Below, piece by piece: positions 12,630 to 24,699 of a stretch of 64,000 nucleotides of DNA. The notes under the pieces were generated by a model. It worked only from the letters and a program-made list of their open reading frames with translations. It made no database searches and was not told the DNA's origin. This DNA comes from Ulota crispa (Eukaryota > Streptophyta > Bryopsida > Orthotrichales > Orthotrichaceae), in contig OY987245.1 in assembly GCA_963920765.1 (NCBI GenBank), positions 13,284,727 through 13,348,726 of the forward strand. Reading direction: 5' to 3'. Made by a program: the position numbers and the translations under genes. Within the stretch, counting starts at the first letter, position 1. Every line of letters starts with the position of its first letter.

Positions 12630-14420
12630 TAGATTCTCTACTCTAAAATAAATTGTGAAGTCCTTTATTTCACTGAAATTTCATTATTCTATAAAAAAAC
12701 CCAAAACCAGAGGATGTAGATTGTTTATCATGGCATTATAATTGTTGGAATTTGCATTCTTCATTTTGATAGTTAAATTCTTAACAATCTCGAGTTTCAC
12801 TCATTCTCTACTTTGTTTTCTTTATTATTTTTCCCCATGTGTTGTATAGTTCCAATTGAATTGAAAATTCTCCTACACATACCTAACTTGGTCTCCTACA
12901 TGGGAAAAATGAATCCAAACTTTATGTACACCTAGATTTTTGGATCTAAGAGTGGTGAAAGCCGTCTGAAATTTCTAAGCAGCACCCACAAAAAAAATTT
13001 CCCGCAATTCAAATGTAAATACCTCACTCATTTTAGTGTAGATTGAGCTGATTTTTACACTACTTGTACCTCTTGTAATCCACTGTAAGATCTTATGATT
13101 GAATTCTTGTAGAAAAAAAAAAATCTTATTGTTGGGATGCACTCCCCCATTTTTTTTGGTAGCGTGTGATCAAAAGAGGGGTAATTTTCATTGCCATGGC
13201 GCTAAAATATGGAAAATACTTTGAAATAAATTATGGTCATTGGAATAGGGGTTAGGGAATTATAAGTAATGAAGGATATGGGATATTATACAAATTTACC
13301 TTCTTTGTATTTTCTAAAGTACATTGTCCAAAAATGTCTTCCCACAATCTGAACTCTTATGAAGTATTATAGTGTAGTTGGCTCCTTCCAAAATCTATAG
13401 ATTTCTACATTAAGGGCCACTTTACACTTATGGGTTGGGCTAGCTCCTTCTGTAAAAGCTTAGAGGCTTAAAATACTCATCTATGATTGGACCAAAGTAA
13501 GGCTGAAATGGGCATCCATCCTTTTACACCAAAAAGGGTGGCCAATTCTACGTAATGAATTTTTGTGTTAAGATGTCAATGCCAACTTCTAGAATCAATC
13601 AAAATTTTATTCAAACTATTTTTTATGAAATTTGCGTTGTTCATACATTATTATTGGTATTAGGGTTGTTAATAATGGGTTTCACTGTGAGTTGACAAAG
13701 TGTTTGCAATTGTTTTTGCCAAAGTTTTGAATTTATAATGAACATAGGGTAAATGTAAGTAGTCTCTCAAAAAAAATTGAATAAATGTAGGGTACACAAA
13801 CTGACCATCATTTGGAAATTTAGCCATTTAGGTAAATATAACCCTACAAATATTACAAAAACTTACCTACATAGCCTATATATTATAGGGGCTTGAACGT
13901 AGGGTACCCAAAAACATCCTATAAAGTACACCCCTTGAATTTTTACCATAGTACTTGCTTCCCCAAAAGTGGCAGTTCTATGTTTTTTGCAGAAAAATTA
14001 GCATGGTCCTTCAGGGGTTCATGTTCAAGTGAGTAAAACCACATGTTGTAAATTATTTTTTTCATACTTATTGCATTTCCCTAATTCAATTACGGATCAT
14101 GGTTTACCTGAAATCTTTGAACATGACAACACAATTATGATGACCAAAAAAAATACATGATTACTTGCTTCACCACATCATTTCATGATCATTTGAACAT
14201 TAAAATATACATACCAATAATGTTAATTTTTAGAAATGTTGTAGCAAGTAAAATCACAATCATTTGGGCACCTCATACTTGCATGCTCAAAACAACATCG
14301 TTTTCATCTTGCAAGCTCCCTCTTAAATCCTTGATGTACATGATGTCTGGGTAAACATACTGTAAAACATAATGGCTACTGCATGCAACGTTCAAATGGG
14401 GTTTAGGGAATTGCTCTAGC
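12630..14420. other. AT-rich non-coding block
   Basis: No gene or clear repeat end is seen. Short reading frames only. It separates the foldback region from the 3' end of the transposase gene. Confidence 0.4.
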
Positions 14421-14639
14421 TAACCACTAGTTCTCTGCCATGTTCCAATCTTCTTCTATATTCCCCTCTTCTCCTGTCTCATCTATTGTGGCTATCACAT
14501 ATACACCACTTGCCGTATCTGGTCTTCTTCTAGTCTCTACTTCCTCTGTCATAGGGGTTAGACCTTCAAAGTTTGCGTCATCACCGACGTCAATGATAGC
14601 AAGCAATTTCTGCACTTCCAACAGTGTCGTACGTTGACC

Positions 14640-15304
14640 GTGCACATCTGTTCTACAAATAACTTTCCATCCACTTCTTCATGGATCATCAGCAAAGAAT
14701 ACTTGCTAGCAGTGCAACGGGAATGCAAATGAGTCAGCGTTCACAGAGTTGTCCATGCGGTTGAAGTTGGCTATGCTAAAATTGTATCAATCGCGTTCAA
14801 CAGTTGGAAAACGTGCATTGCGTGTGCTCTTCACCCAATTGCACAGCAATATAGTGGTGCAGTGGTTACAATAATCCAACTCCAAAATTTCTTCTATGTA
14901 CTCCACATCATTTGTTGTTCGTTCAAGGGGTCTTCCATTACAAACTCCCCATTGCAACTGTTTGGTAAATGATGCTACCACGCAGGAATCTTGAGTTATA
15001 AGTCCCCCCTCCAAACAACGAGATTGTAAGTGCATCCCAAATGAATGCATTTGGAGATGCAACATTGCATACCTCTCCGGAAGATGAGTATATTCAATGA
15101 TGTCATCTTCTACCTCTTTCCCATCATTTTGAGCCTCCTTGATGCGTGCACATAACCAGTCAGCGAACACAGAAAGGTTGCACAAGTCTTCAGGGTATCT
15201 TCATTGTGCAAAAGGGCATTTGTGATGAAAGCAAACACGGTAGGCCTCGTGCTCCTTCCATCTGAGTGCCTTTGCAGTGATGTACTCCTTGCAACAAATG
15301 CCAT
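14640..15304 (-). pseudogene. DUF4216 segment of the TNP2 transposase
   Basis: It contains ERYAMLHLQMHSFG, SCVVASFTKQ, the DVEYIEEILELDY block and CNWVKS, in the order expected for DUF4216 at the C-terminus of TNP2-type proteins. The later block QVFFADDP..RSGWKV near 14.7 kb is interrupted by TAG and TGA codons. The tail (14645-14427) is acidic. Confidence 0.75.
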
Positions 15305-15723
15305 GACTTTGTAAGGAACCAGAGATGTTGCTAATGTTAGGAAGCGCCGTTGATATTAATATGAAGTGAGTTCAGATAACGTTGAACTTAACATTGCCCT
15401 ATCCCAGCTGATGCCAATCCAAATTGAGTGTGTACCATACTAATCATCCAATGCTAGACATGAGCATTGTCAGAGTCGTCCAATAATACATTCCTTAGTG
15501 CATATGTTTATCACAACATTAAGCTATCCTAATTCACATAGCTCACATCATTCTGTACAATATACTCACCATCTCATTGAGAGCACTCAAGCTTTTTTGT
15601 GATGTACAACGGGACAAACCATGGTATATTCCTCTGTCTAAGATAACATCTGCGTAACAAGGACAATGTCATGGCCAATGTGCTATATAACCACTATTAA
15701 CATATACAGGGTTTGTTGTACAT

Positions 15724-16270
15724 TTACTCTTGCCATGGCTCTAGACATGCCGCGTTGTCAAGCACAAACAAATGTGCATATCTGCGCATAGCATCTGACA
15801 TCTTCCTTTTTGTCTTCTCATTAGGCCTTGGGACCTTGTTATTCATAGTTGCATCCTCATTTGCATCCCACACACAATGAACTGTCAACTTGTGCCGTTT
15901 CATGTACTCAGTATAAAATCCAAGAGCATCCTCCATGCAATACCCCTCCGCTATGCTCCCTTCTCGATGTGCATATGTCCTCACATAGTCCTTCAATGTC
16001 TCCATGTACTTCTCAATTGGATACATCCACCTGCAATGGACTGGACCACAAATGAAGTTGCTCCTTGAGATGTATGGGGAGGTGAGTCATGACATTCAGG
16101 AATGTTGGTGGGAACACCTTCTCTATCATACAAGATGCCATAATGACATTCTCCATCAGCTCTCCTTTCCTATCTTCTTGGACCTCTTTCTCGCATACCT
16201 TTTGAAATATCCAGCACATTTTTATGATTGCTTGACGCATGCTCTCATCTAAGAGGTTTTGGATAGCCAT
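15724..16270 (-). pseudogene. DUF4218 segment of the TNP2 transposase
   Basis: Two adjacent frames give the two halves of the domain. The first runs through EKVFPPTFLNVMTHLPIHLK. The second begins RWMYPIEKYMETLKDYVR and carries EGSIAEGY, a hallmark of the family. They join across a single missing base near 16045, so this exon is frameshifted. It ends with RRYAHLFVLDNAACLEPW, as family members do, and a stop. Confidence 0.8.
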
Positions 16271-19200
16271 GGATAATATCTGCAGCTAACAATAGAGGGA
16301 ATTGTAGTCAGATCTTAATGACTACACACTGCAAGGTACCGAAGGAGGGGTGTTCACATAAACATAATGCTTGCATTTCCATACTGTTTATAATTTCCAA
16401 ACATCTATAACCACGATGCTATCCCTAGATTGACAGGGAGACGTTCAACTACACATCAAATGCAACCTAGTACTGACATATACATGTAACAGACGTTACA
16501 GTTTTAAACATTTGCTACTGAAATATGTTATATTCAATGTCAATGGTACCTTTTCTTGAATGTTAGAATAGAAATAACTCTATCGCTTACAACATGTTCA
16601 CAAACATTAGAGACTAACAGCATACGCAATATTATCATTTGTGATTACTTCTTGCATGAGGACATGGTAATCAAGGGTCTTCATGTAATGACATTTCCCG
16701 TCTTTGAGGTACTTGTGAATGGCTCCCACAAGTTTGTCGAGGTTTGAATGTTTTGAAATTATTTGCATAAATTCTCTTTGCTCGTCCACCTTCAGTACAT
16801 ATGGTGCATGCGGCATGAGGAACTCTTGCCCATGTTGCTCTAAATGTTGCAACCAAAGCTCTTCTTGCATTTCCAAATCCTCCACATCTTGCCGACTTCT
16901 GAGGCTGTCGTTCAATCCCAATAGAGTCTTCAAGATGTTCTTGCATAAATTCTTCTCACAATGCATGACGTCTAGAACATGCCAAACCATTAGATGCTGC
17001 CACCATCAAAGTCCATGTCTATTAAATTCACACGAGAACAACTAAGCGCTCATCCAAACCTATGGACGTCTGATACATACAGAGGTTTATTGTGTCGGTT
17101 TATGGTATTGTCTACCATCAAGCAGTGACAAATATGTTCAATACAACATCTAGAGAGACGTCCATTTTTATGTAACAATGTATCTAGCAACCCTAACATG
17201 CGTGACGTTGTTTTTGCCAATGTGTTTTTGAACATCATCGATAACAGGGAGCTTTAAAATCCAATATCAATCCGTACAAGCATTTCTAGAATAGACATGC
17301 AGTGGGACATTCTTTGGGGTAGTACTCTATGCTTTTGCCAACTTCAACAATGGATAAAAAATGTTGCAACTGCCTTTATAAATGCAACTTCAAAAAAGCT
17401 ATGGCTAGGAAGTTCTAACAAATTGAATTACCTGCCAATACGGGAGTTCAAAGAAGGCGCTCAACAGCTTTACACTTGTGAGGTGCGCAAGGTCGTCCTT
17501 GCCATCTTCTTGACCACCTCCGTCCAAGTATTCTTTGCACCTTGCAACATACGCAATGACGTCATCTCTTGTAGTTGTTCGAGGTGGTGTCCAATCTTCA
17601 CATTGCCCATTGAACTCTCTATTGCCGCAATATGGGTGGGTTCAAGATAAATACCGGCACATACCACCATAAACAATCTTTTTGCTCTTTGTTGTCCTAT
17701 CTAGTTGCAAGTCCCCGATCTTTGCCATCCTTTAATCTGTGTTGGGCCCGCAACATGAACAACCCCAATATCATTTACAGCATAAACCAAAGATGAGGCA
17801 ATTTGCGGGAAAATTAGAGATTTTCTACATTAGCAATCCTGTATTGTGAAGCGTCTTGAACCCTTAGGCTGCAAATAATCCAATGCCAAAACACCTCGCC
17901 ACAAAGCATGCAACTCCTGTAGTAACAATCATATGAACACATTGATGTTTTTTGCGGTGGGGGATTGCTTGTCTGATATCAAGATGCTTAACAAGATCCA
18001 AAATATCTTAGTCACAAACCATGGCTCCAAGTTGTAATTCAATATTAGTATCGACCACGTTGACCAGTTTGTGTTGCTAAGCTTGAACGGATTGACGCCA
18101 TCCAACGCAAGGGCCAAGAGTATGTTCCTATGCTTGGCACTAAAGTTGCCAAAGGCAACGTCTGTATCAACGTGCTTCCATGCTGGATTGTCCACCACAA
18201 AGTGCATCACGCCGTTTATGCTGACATGCTTGGTGTATCTAGTTAACATACAAGCGATCTTAAGGGACCTCCACATTTGTTTTAGCCTTGGTATGAGGGG
18301 AAAGTGGTGAATGACTTTTGCAAGGACACAACCTAATCCTTTCATCCAGCGTGACTTGAAGCACTTTGTTGGGCAAACCTCCAACTCTGCTTCATTTCCT
18401 TCAAACAACACGCATCTGTCTGGACATGCATGGATGTTGTTGTAGTCTAGACCCAATTTTTGAATGGTCCTTCTAGCCTCGTAATGATTGCTCAATAGCT
18501 TGTTACCCTTTGGCAAGAGGTCCGTTGCCAAGTAGCACAATAGCTCGTCCATGAATTTGTTGCTAATACCAAAAACAACGCACATGTTCATGATGACGAT
18601 TGTGGCGGACACCACGCTAATTTTTGAAGCTGCGTACACTGGCATCGTACCTAGCTTGTACATTGCATGTAACACCTCTAATGTCTTGCTACTAGTATCG
18701 TCCTGGTTTGGCATGTTTGAGTTGGCTAGGGGCTGCCGGTATAATTCATCCACACGGTCAAATGCATCCATAACCTGCCTTTGCACATTGTGGTACTCAT
18801 CCATAACAATGTTGTTGTTGGCAAAGGCAACCCCTCTTTGAACGCCTGACATATCACCTTCAATGGGAGCATTGTCAATATTTGCGTTGCCAAAGCCATC
18901 AAGGTTGTTCACGACAACATTGTTGACGTATGCAATATCTTCAACCCAAGTACCAGCCAATAGAAATCCTTGAGGTGGATCTCCACCAATCATGGATTTT
19001 GTCAAAAAATGATCTCTACCCACAGATGCATGATACCTTTGAATGATTTCAATCCCCTTGTTTTGACCGCTGTGATAATCCCTGCAAGGGCACGAGTAAG
19101 ATTTGTAATTCTTCTCAATTGCCACACACAACTCTGTCTGCAGTATAAGGTCGTCAATAGGGATATGACACAAAGTGGGCTCGTCACTAGCAATGCGCAC

Positions 19201-19648
19201 CCTTGCATTGAGGATAGGCATGATGAAGCTCGCTACACTTGGTTTGTAGTCACAAATATACATACAACACTCTATATTAGCAATAAAACCCTAAACATGA
19301 ATACACATCAATTCAGAATTTCTTTGTGTTTGAGTTGCACTCAAGTATTGAAACAGCTTGCAATGTACAACATTGTCCACCATAAACAAATCACATCAAC
19401 TCGCTTGAGAAATAAGCAATTTTGTGGTTATAATGTCAGTAGCAACATTACGCATGACATGTTCATGTTCAAGTAAATGTCACTGATAATGCATCCACAT
19501 CCATGTGTAGTTTCTAAAGTTGTGGGACACGTCACTCTTGGTAATGTTGGACGTCTATATTCTATGACATCAGAGTGTCACCCTAATGCCATACCACCTA
19601 TGTAGGTATCCTTCACATGCTGAACAAGTCAATGAATTGCCTGGTAGT

Positions 19649-20103
19649 TTAGTATTCAAGGGTCCTGAACCTTTGGAGATCCTTCTCTAGCTGTTCCTCA
19701 TCTTTTGCTTGCATGGCTTGCTCATAGAGATAATTATCATAATTGGCCTCCCAACTATCAAATGGATAACACCCATGGTAGGCAAACAACATGCTATACA
19801 AATGACTGTGGTAGATATCATCTATGGTGTTTGGCATGAAATCCTTACAACTTGAAAGACCACGTTTGTAAAGGTTCATTTGGTCCTTGTGCCTAAAGGT
19901 TAACCATTTGAGGTGTTCCACATGTTTTGTTTCATAGCTTTCAAAGGGGTGTGGTTCATATAATTCTCCAATTTTTCCCTCAAGGTTGAGACCGCAAAAA
20001 AATCCACTTCCATTTCATAGCTTTCAAAGGAGGGTGGTTCATATGAATCTCCTACCTCTCCCATGAACTCAAGAGAGGAAAAGGAATCAGTATCCATGTC
20101 CAT
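19649..20103 (-). pseudogene. N-terminal acidic ORF with internal duplication and frameshift
   Basis: Two overlapping frames lie directly upstream of the TNP2 core. Frame 1 has GEVGDSYEPPSFESYEMEV; frame 2 has GKIGELYEPHPFESYETKHV followed by HLKWLTF and a Glu/Lys-rich end. These are tandem copies of a ~27-residue unit in different frames, so a one-base change lies between them, probably in the A7 run at 19996-20002. The DNA shows the same 81-bp direct repeat. Function is not recognised. It may be the first exon of the transposase or a separate small gene. Confidence 0.5.
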
Positions 20104-20859
20104 TTTGAGGTTTCAATAATTTCTTGCACCCCTACAAAACTTCAAATCCAAGATTGTCACTTAACACCCAACATGCCACTATGAGCATACTGAGCGCATC
20201 CAATATGCAAGGTGCACTACAACAGGTGATTCAATTCCCGAGTGTCCAAAGGAAGATCTTCAACAACGTTTGCACAAACAATTTTGGCAATATTCATACA
20301 AGATAAAAGACCTCTGGAGCAAAGAGGCCTAGTACAACAGAACCATCAACCCTTTCTTTATGCAATGGCTTCAGACAGCACTGTTCAAAAGTAGACCAGC
20401 ACCTTGCCTTGCCAACACATAGGTTGCTGCTAAAGAGAGAAACTACAAAACCTAACACGTCTAGTAATTAATAAGCCCAAAAAAACCTAATAGTAGGGTC
20501 CATCTTGTAAAAGCTAAGGTCAACACAAATTCAAGTGTTGGGACAAGCCAGGAACCTTTAAAAATAACCCTAAGTAGGGGCATACGTTGGTCTTTCTATC
20601 AAATAATTATCTTAAAACAGACAATATCCAACCTTATTCCAAACATGTCCTCATGTAGGCAATAGCCATAACCACATGAAGGGAATTAAAAAATAAATAA
20701 ACTCTACCAAGCAAAAATGTTCTTATGTAGTCACCATCCAAGCAAATTAAAGGCATGCCTTGGTGACTGACTTCTCGTCGAGTACACAACATTCATACTT
20801 AGGTATAAGGCAACGATTAATGATTAAACCCAGCTACCTCGTCCCCCCGCCCTCAAACA

Positions 20860-21900
20860 AGAAAACAAACGTGCAAAGTATGCCCGTGACATGACCCTCC
20901 ACCTTGTATGGACTTTTAAATTACAAGGTTGACATCTAAAGTAATTAAAATTTGCAAAAAAGAGAGGGGTGCTGGTGGTCTTGCTAAGCCTTTTCCAAAC
21001 AAAGTACTAAACCAGAAATTGAGAACAAGAGATCAAGAAACATGAATGCTCAATATCAGGAGACATGCACGCATGTATCCTAGCATCCAATTCCACACAT
21101 GTTTAGAAATATCTACATTGAATAAACAACACTCACCAATAGGGAGTTTATAAAGAATACAAATGAATACATGTCATCCTCCGCAACCAAACAAATAAAC
21201 AAACGTCAAAAATTGTCCTTGACATGACCCTCCACCTTGACTACCCTTGTATATTAAAGAGGTGATAGCCACATACATAATAAATATGGAAAAAAATAGG
21301 GATGTTGGTGATCCTGCCCAGCCCTTTCTAAACAAAGCACCAAACAGAAAATTGAGAACATGAGATCAACAAAAACAAATGCTGAATGTCAACAGACATG
21401 CACGCATGACACCTAGCTTCCAATTCCACACACATTTAGAAGTATCTACATTGAATAAACAGCACTCACAAAGACGGAATTTATAAAGAATCCAATGCAG
21501 TATCTAGAGCGACCCCATCTCTTAGGCAAAAACTTCAACATTAAAAAATGCCCTTGTCATTACTCTCGACCTTGATCGGAAATTTATATTATAGTGGTCA
21601 CATCCAAAGACAAGAAGGTTGGAAAAATATATTGGGCATCTAAGTTCATGCCTAGACCCTCCCATACAAAACGACATACTAAAATCAGAACACAATTTTA
21701 ACAGACATGATGGCTCTATATCAAGAATCTAAGACCCCGCTTATTTAGCTTTGATTCCACACATATTTTGTTCCGTGCAGAAGCAATAACCATTGATTAC
21801 AAGGATAGAATGAAGGAGATTGCAAATGCAAATCCCTGACCAAAACAATTTGAGAGGTAACGCGGAAAAATAAAAACGTTTGAAACCAACAACCCCGAAG
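20860..21900 (-). repeat. Left array of ~332-bp repeat (3 units)
   Basis: The motif GACATGACCCTCCACCTTG occurs at 20888 and 21221, with a decayed copy near 21555, a spacing of about 333. Whole units align, including a TGGTTGCGGAGGATG block, ACTCCCTATTGGTGAGTG and TTATTCAATGTAGATATTT on the minus strand. The same unit occurs in the opposite orientation at 24.7-27.1 kb. The array lies just upstream of the transposase gene and reads toward it, so it may be promoter or leader sequence. Confidence 0.85.
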
Positions 21901-22199
21901 GCCCTAAACAGGCTTCACTAACAAACACAAAGGACCATTAGTAATAAACATAAGTGCAAAATAGTTACCTTTCAACCCACTGCTGGTTTGTTACCATCTA
22001 AGAGTAATGACCAAGAACTATTGAGAGGGAAGAAGAAGTAATCCAAATGCATAAGAGTGACCCACCTAAACCGAACAAAATAGCAATTGTTGAATTACCC
22101 CCCACATATGTTAAGTAAATCAACCCCATTTCAACCTAGCCATGGTTGCATATAGAGGTGAGAAATGGAAATCAACATCCATTCCTATGCGGTCCTTCT

Positions 22200-24120
22200 C
22201 ATTCACTGATCAAAACCAACAACAGATGGGGGGAGGAGGGTGGCTCATGACGTGAATGCGGAATTGGCTATGTATGCCTCCATTTGCATTTACATCTAGG
22301 GAATATAATAGATACATTCAAGTGCTAGGCCAAGCAGCACAGTCTATGAAAGTAAAAGCAGATGCGGCAGAGACTCGTGAACTCAAGGTGTACCGGATAA
22401 TGGGGAGTGCCTAGCCCCTACTATAGCGATCAGTAGTACTAAGGCTTATTTCACAATCTAATTGGGCAAATAGGAGAAATAGGCACAGACACATGTACAC
22501 TTCGACGTCCTCTAAGACAGTGTCGTGTTTTTCATGTCATCCTAGTGTTAATATTGATGCTACCTAGAATGTCCACTATGACATTTTCTAAGGCACTTTA
22601 GTACACCAATAAGGGTGTGGGTGATTCCAGCAACCATTAATGCTGCTCCACGTGTCTATTTTGCAGAACATCTTAGATACTAGGCCGCTCTTCCTCCCAT
22701 GCCATCCAGGTAGCAAGGGGTCCGCATACTCACACCCCTAGTTTTTATTACAACATGCAGCAATTTTGTAGAATGGACAATACAATCTTAAATGCAGCAC
22801 ACTATAGGGTTCTCTAGGAGAGAGTGAGCGTACCACAAGAATGTTGAACCCTAAACCACGCCTTAGGCACTTGTGGCCTTCAAGAATTTTGTCAACCAAG
22901 AAACTGCAATAACTCCATCTGCAAGGCCTCAACCTACACTTGGGCAATCAAAGGGGGACCGACCTGCAGGTTGGAGCACTCTATGATGACGACACCATCT
23001 ACACGGCGGGGAGTGCCGGCCAGGCAACGGAGGACGTCCGGAGAAGCAACTACAACTATCAAAGCACCAAAGAGGCCAACGCAATTGCCAAGAGGACTTG
23101 CCCAAGCCTCTGATGGGTCTGTGCAAGGAAGGAAAGATTGTTGTTAGACCCGACTTTCCCTCAAACAAGAGATACCTATGATGGCCTTAGGATCACCATG
23201 AGTTTGTAGGCCTTACATAGCCGTGCTGCCATGTTGCTTGACAACGTTGTTTGTCCTAATGTCTGCTTTAATGCCGCTAATCTGCAATTACGACATTTAG
23301 GCGGCGTTTTCAAGCTAGAGAGTGATGTCGTTGTGTTTGAAGGCCTTAATTACCTCCTAATTTTTGTCTTCTTGGAATTGTCATCGGCCAAGGAACATTA
23401 GCTAGACGATGCTGCATGTTTGCTTGAGGATTTTGCATCGATCTTATCTCTGCAGCGTTGACGGCAAGTAGCGTGGAAGCTTAGTGAGCCCAAGAGGATA
23501 GAGCCGTGAAGGATGCGTTGAAGGTTGGTTTTGGTGGACCACCAACCCTTGCAGGGTGCACCACCAACGAAGGAGTCCAAGGAACCAGGAACATGGTAGA
23601 GTTGTGGCATTGCTACCACCGTAAAGCAGATCGAAGTTGTACGCAAGAAAAGTGCGGTGAGGAAGGTAATGCACACATAGCAATGACAGATTTTCAGAGA
23701 AGTTTATAGTTCAAAGATGTAGAGATGCATTGCAGGGAATAAATTGTAATTGTAGCAACTAGAGTGTGAGCACAATATTTTTTCAATTGTGTTTGGTGAT
23801 TGCAGGATACTACGGACAGGGCTTTTTAGCAATGGCCATCCGAACGTGCAAAGATGGGGAAAGTAACAACATTAATGCCAAAGGCAGGTAGCTCTAAGAA
23901 GTGGGTATGATCACCACCCACAGGCCCGTTTGTGGTGAACCACATATCCGACAACAAATCCACAGAGGAGGGAAGCTTTTAGGATTCCCCTCAACAACAC
24001 AGTGTAGTCTGGTCTAAAGGAAAGTGACAGGCAAAGCTCCCGGTGCAGAAGGCAGCACCTCCAAAACAACATCAGAAGAAGAAGCAGAAGTTGGCAGGCC
24101 TGCGTGACCAAGAAAGGTGA
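22200..24120 (+). other. GC-richer core between the inverted arrays
   Basis: This core has a coding-like texture with no recognisable protein. On the plus strand, a basic N-terminal-like stretch starts near 22981 (MMTTPSTRRGVPARQRRTSG), a 67-codon frame lies at 23506-23709, and a block at 23.9-24.1 kb ends in an AG|GTGAGT donor-like site near 24116. These could be 5' exons of the plus-strand accessory gene, with the repeat array forming an intron. Equally it may be a bidirectional promoter region. Exons are unproven. Confidence 0.3.
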
Positions 24121-24699
24121 GTTGTTCTAAACAAATTTGTGGCAAATTCTGTGTAGCATGCTTTCTTCTTTGGTGAGCACCTCGTTGTCCAAAACATTAG
24201 CCAAATGACAAACACGTTTACAAACACGTATCACTCATTGCATGAACATTGCTGAGGACATCACCACTAAACTAATGTATTTGTAGTTTTGCATGTAGCT
24301 TGGTAAAATTCATATTGGGAATAAGGTTACTTAGTATGTTTTCATGGTTTAGAAATTTCTCCCTGAAAACAGAGTGTTGCAACCCTATTAATTTCTCTCC
24401 GTCTCACATCTTTGTTTGTTAGCGCTTTAGAACACAAAAGTGGGCAGGGGTCATAGTGAACCTCGAGTGGTTTTTGAATGTCAATATTTGTTTGGGTTGG
24501 CAGGATCTAGCGTATGCAATTGTATCATGTGTGTGTTTTCCCTTTATGGCAAATGGGTACCACTGTTAGATAACAAAACGTGGGTGTGGATTGTTAGTGA
24601 GAGGGCGTGAGTTTGTGTTTGCTAATCCATGAAATGTTTAGGGTTTATTCTTGTTTTTGGGAGGGTCTACACTTGCCCTTAAACGCACAATTTTTTTAA

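Larger units (their letters stand above)
14427..20103 (-). pseudogene. TNP2-type CACTA transposase (decayed)
   Basis: A minus-strand gene of several exons. Blocks in order: an N-terminal piece (20103-19649); a 444-codon open block (19263-17929) with the transposase-associated CPC..H motif (residues 58-78), then the TNP2 core with LLPKGN, the Cys pairs CPDRC and CPTKC, FPLIPRL, NPAWKH and the ALDGVNPF aspartate at about residue 388; RTTKSKKIVY and FFELPYW blocks (17.75-17.41 kb); the DVMHCEKN block (16990-16607); DUF4218 with FPPTFLNVMTHLPIHL and RWMYPIEKYM (16270-15724); and DUF4216 with LPERYAMLHLQMHSFG (15185-14787) and QVFFADDP (about 14.7 kb). It cuts and pastes CACTA ends in the nucleus when intact. 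Damage: stops near 17733 and 17643, a one-base frameshift near 16045, and two stops near 14700. Confidence 0.85.

Noticed and set aside
22738..23168. Minus-strand frames in the central core
   Set aside because: Cys/Arg/Pro-rich with no motif; the plus strand looks at least as coding, and neither is proven.
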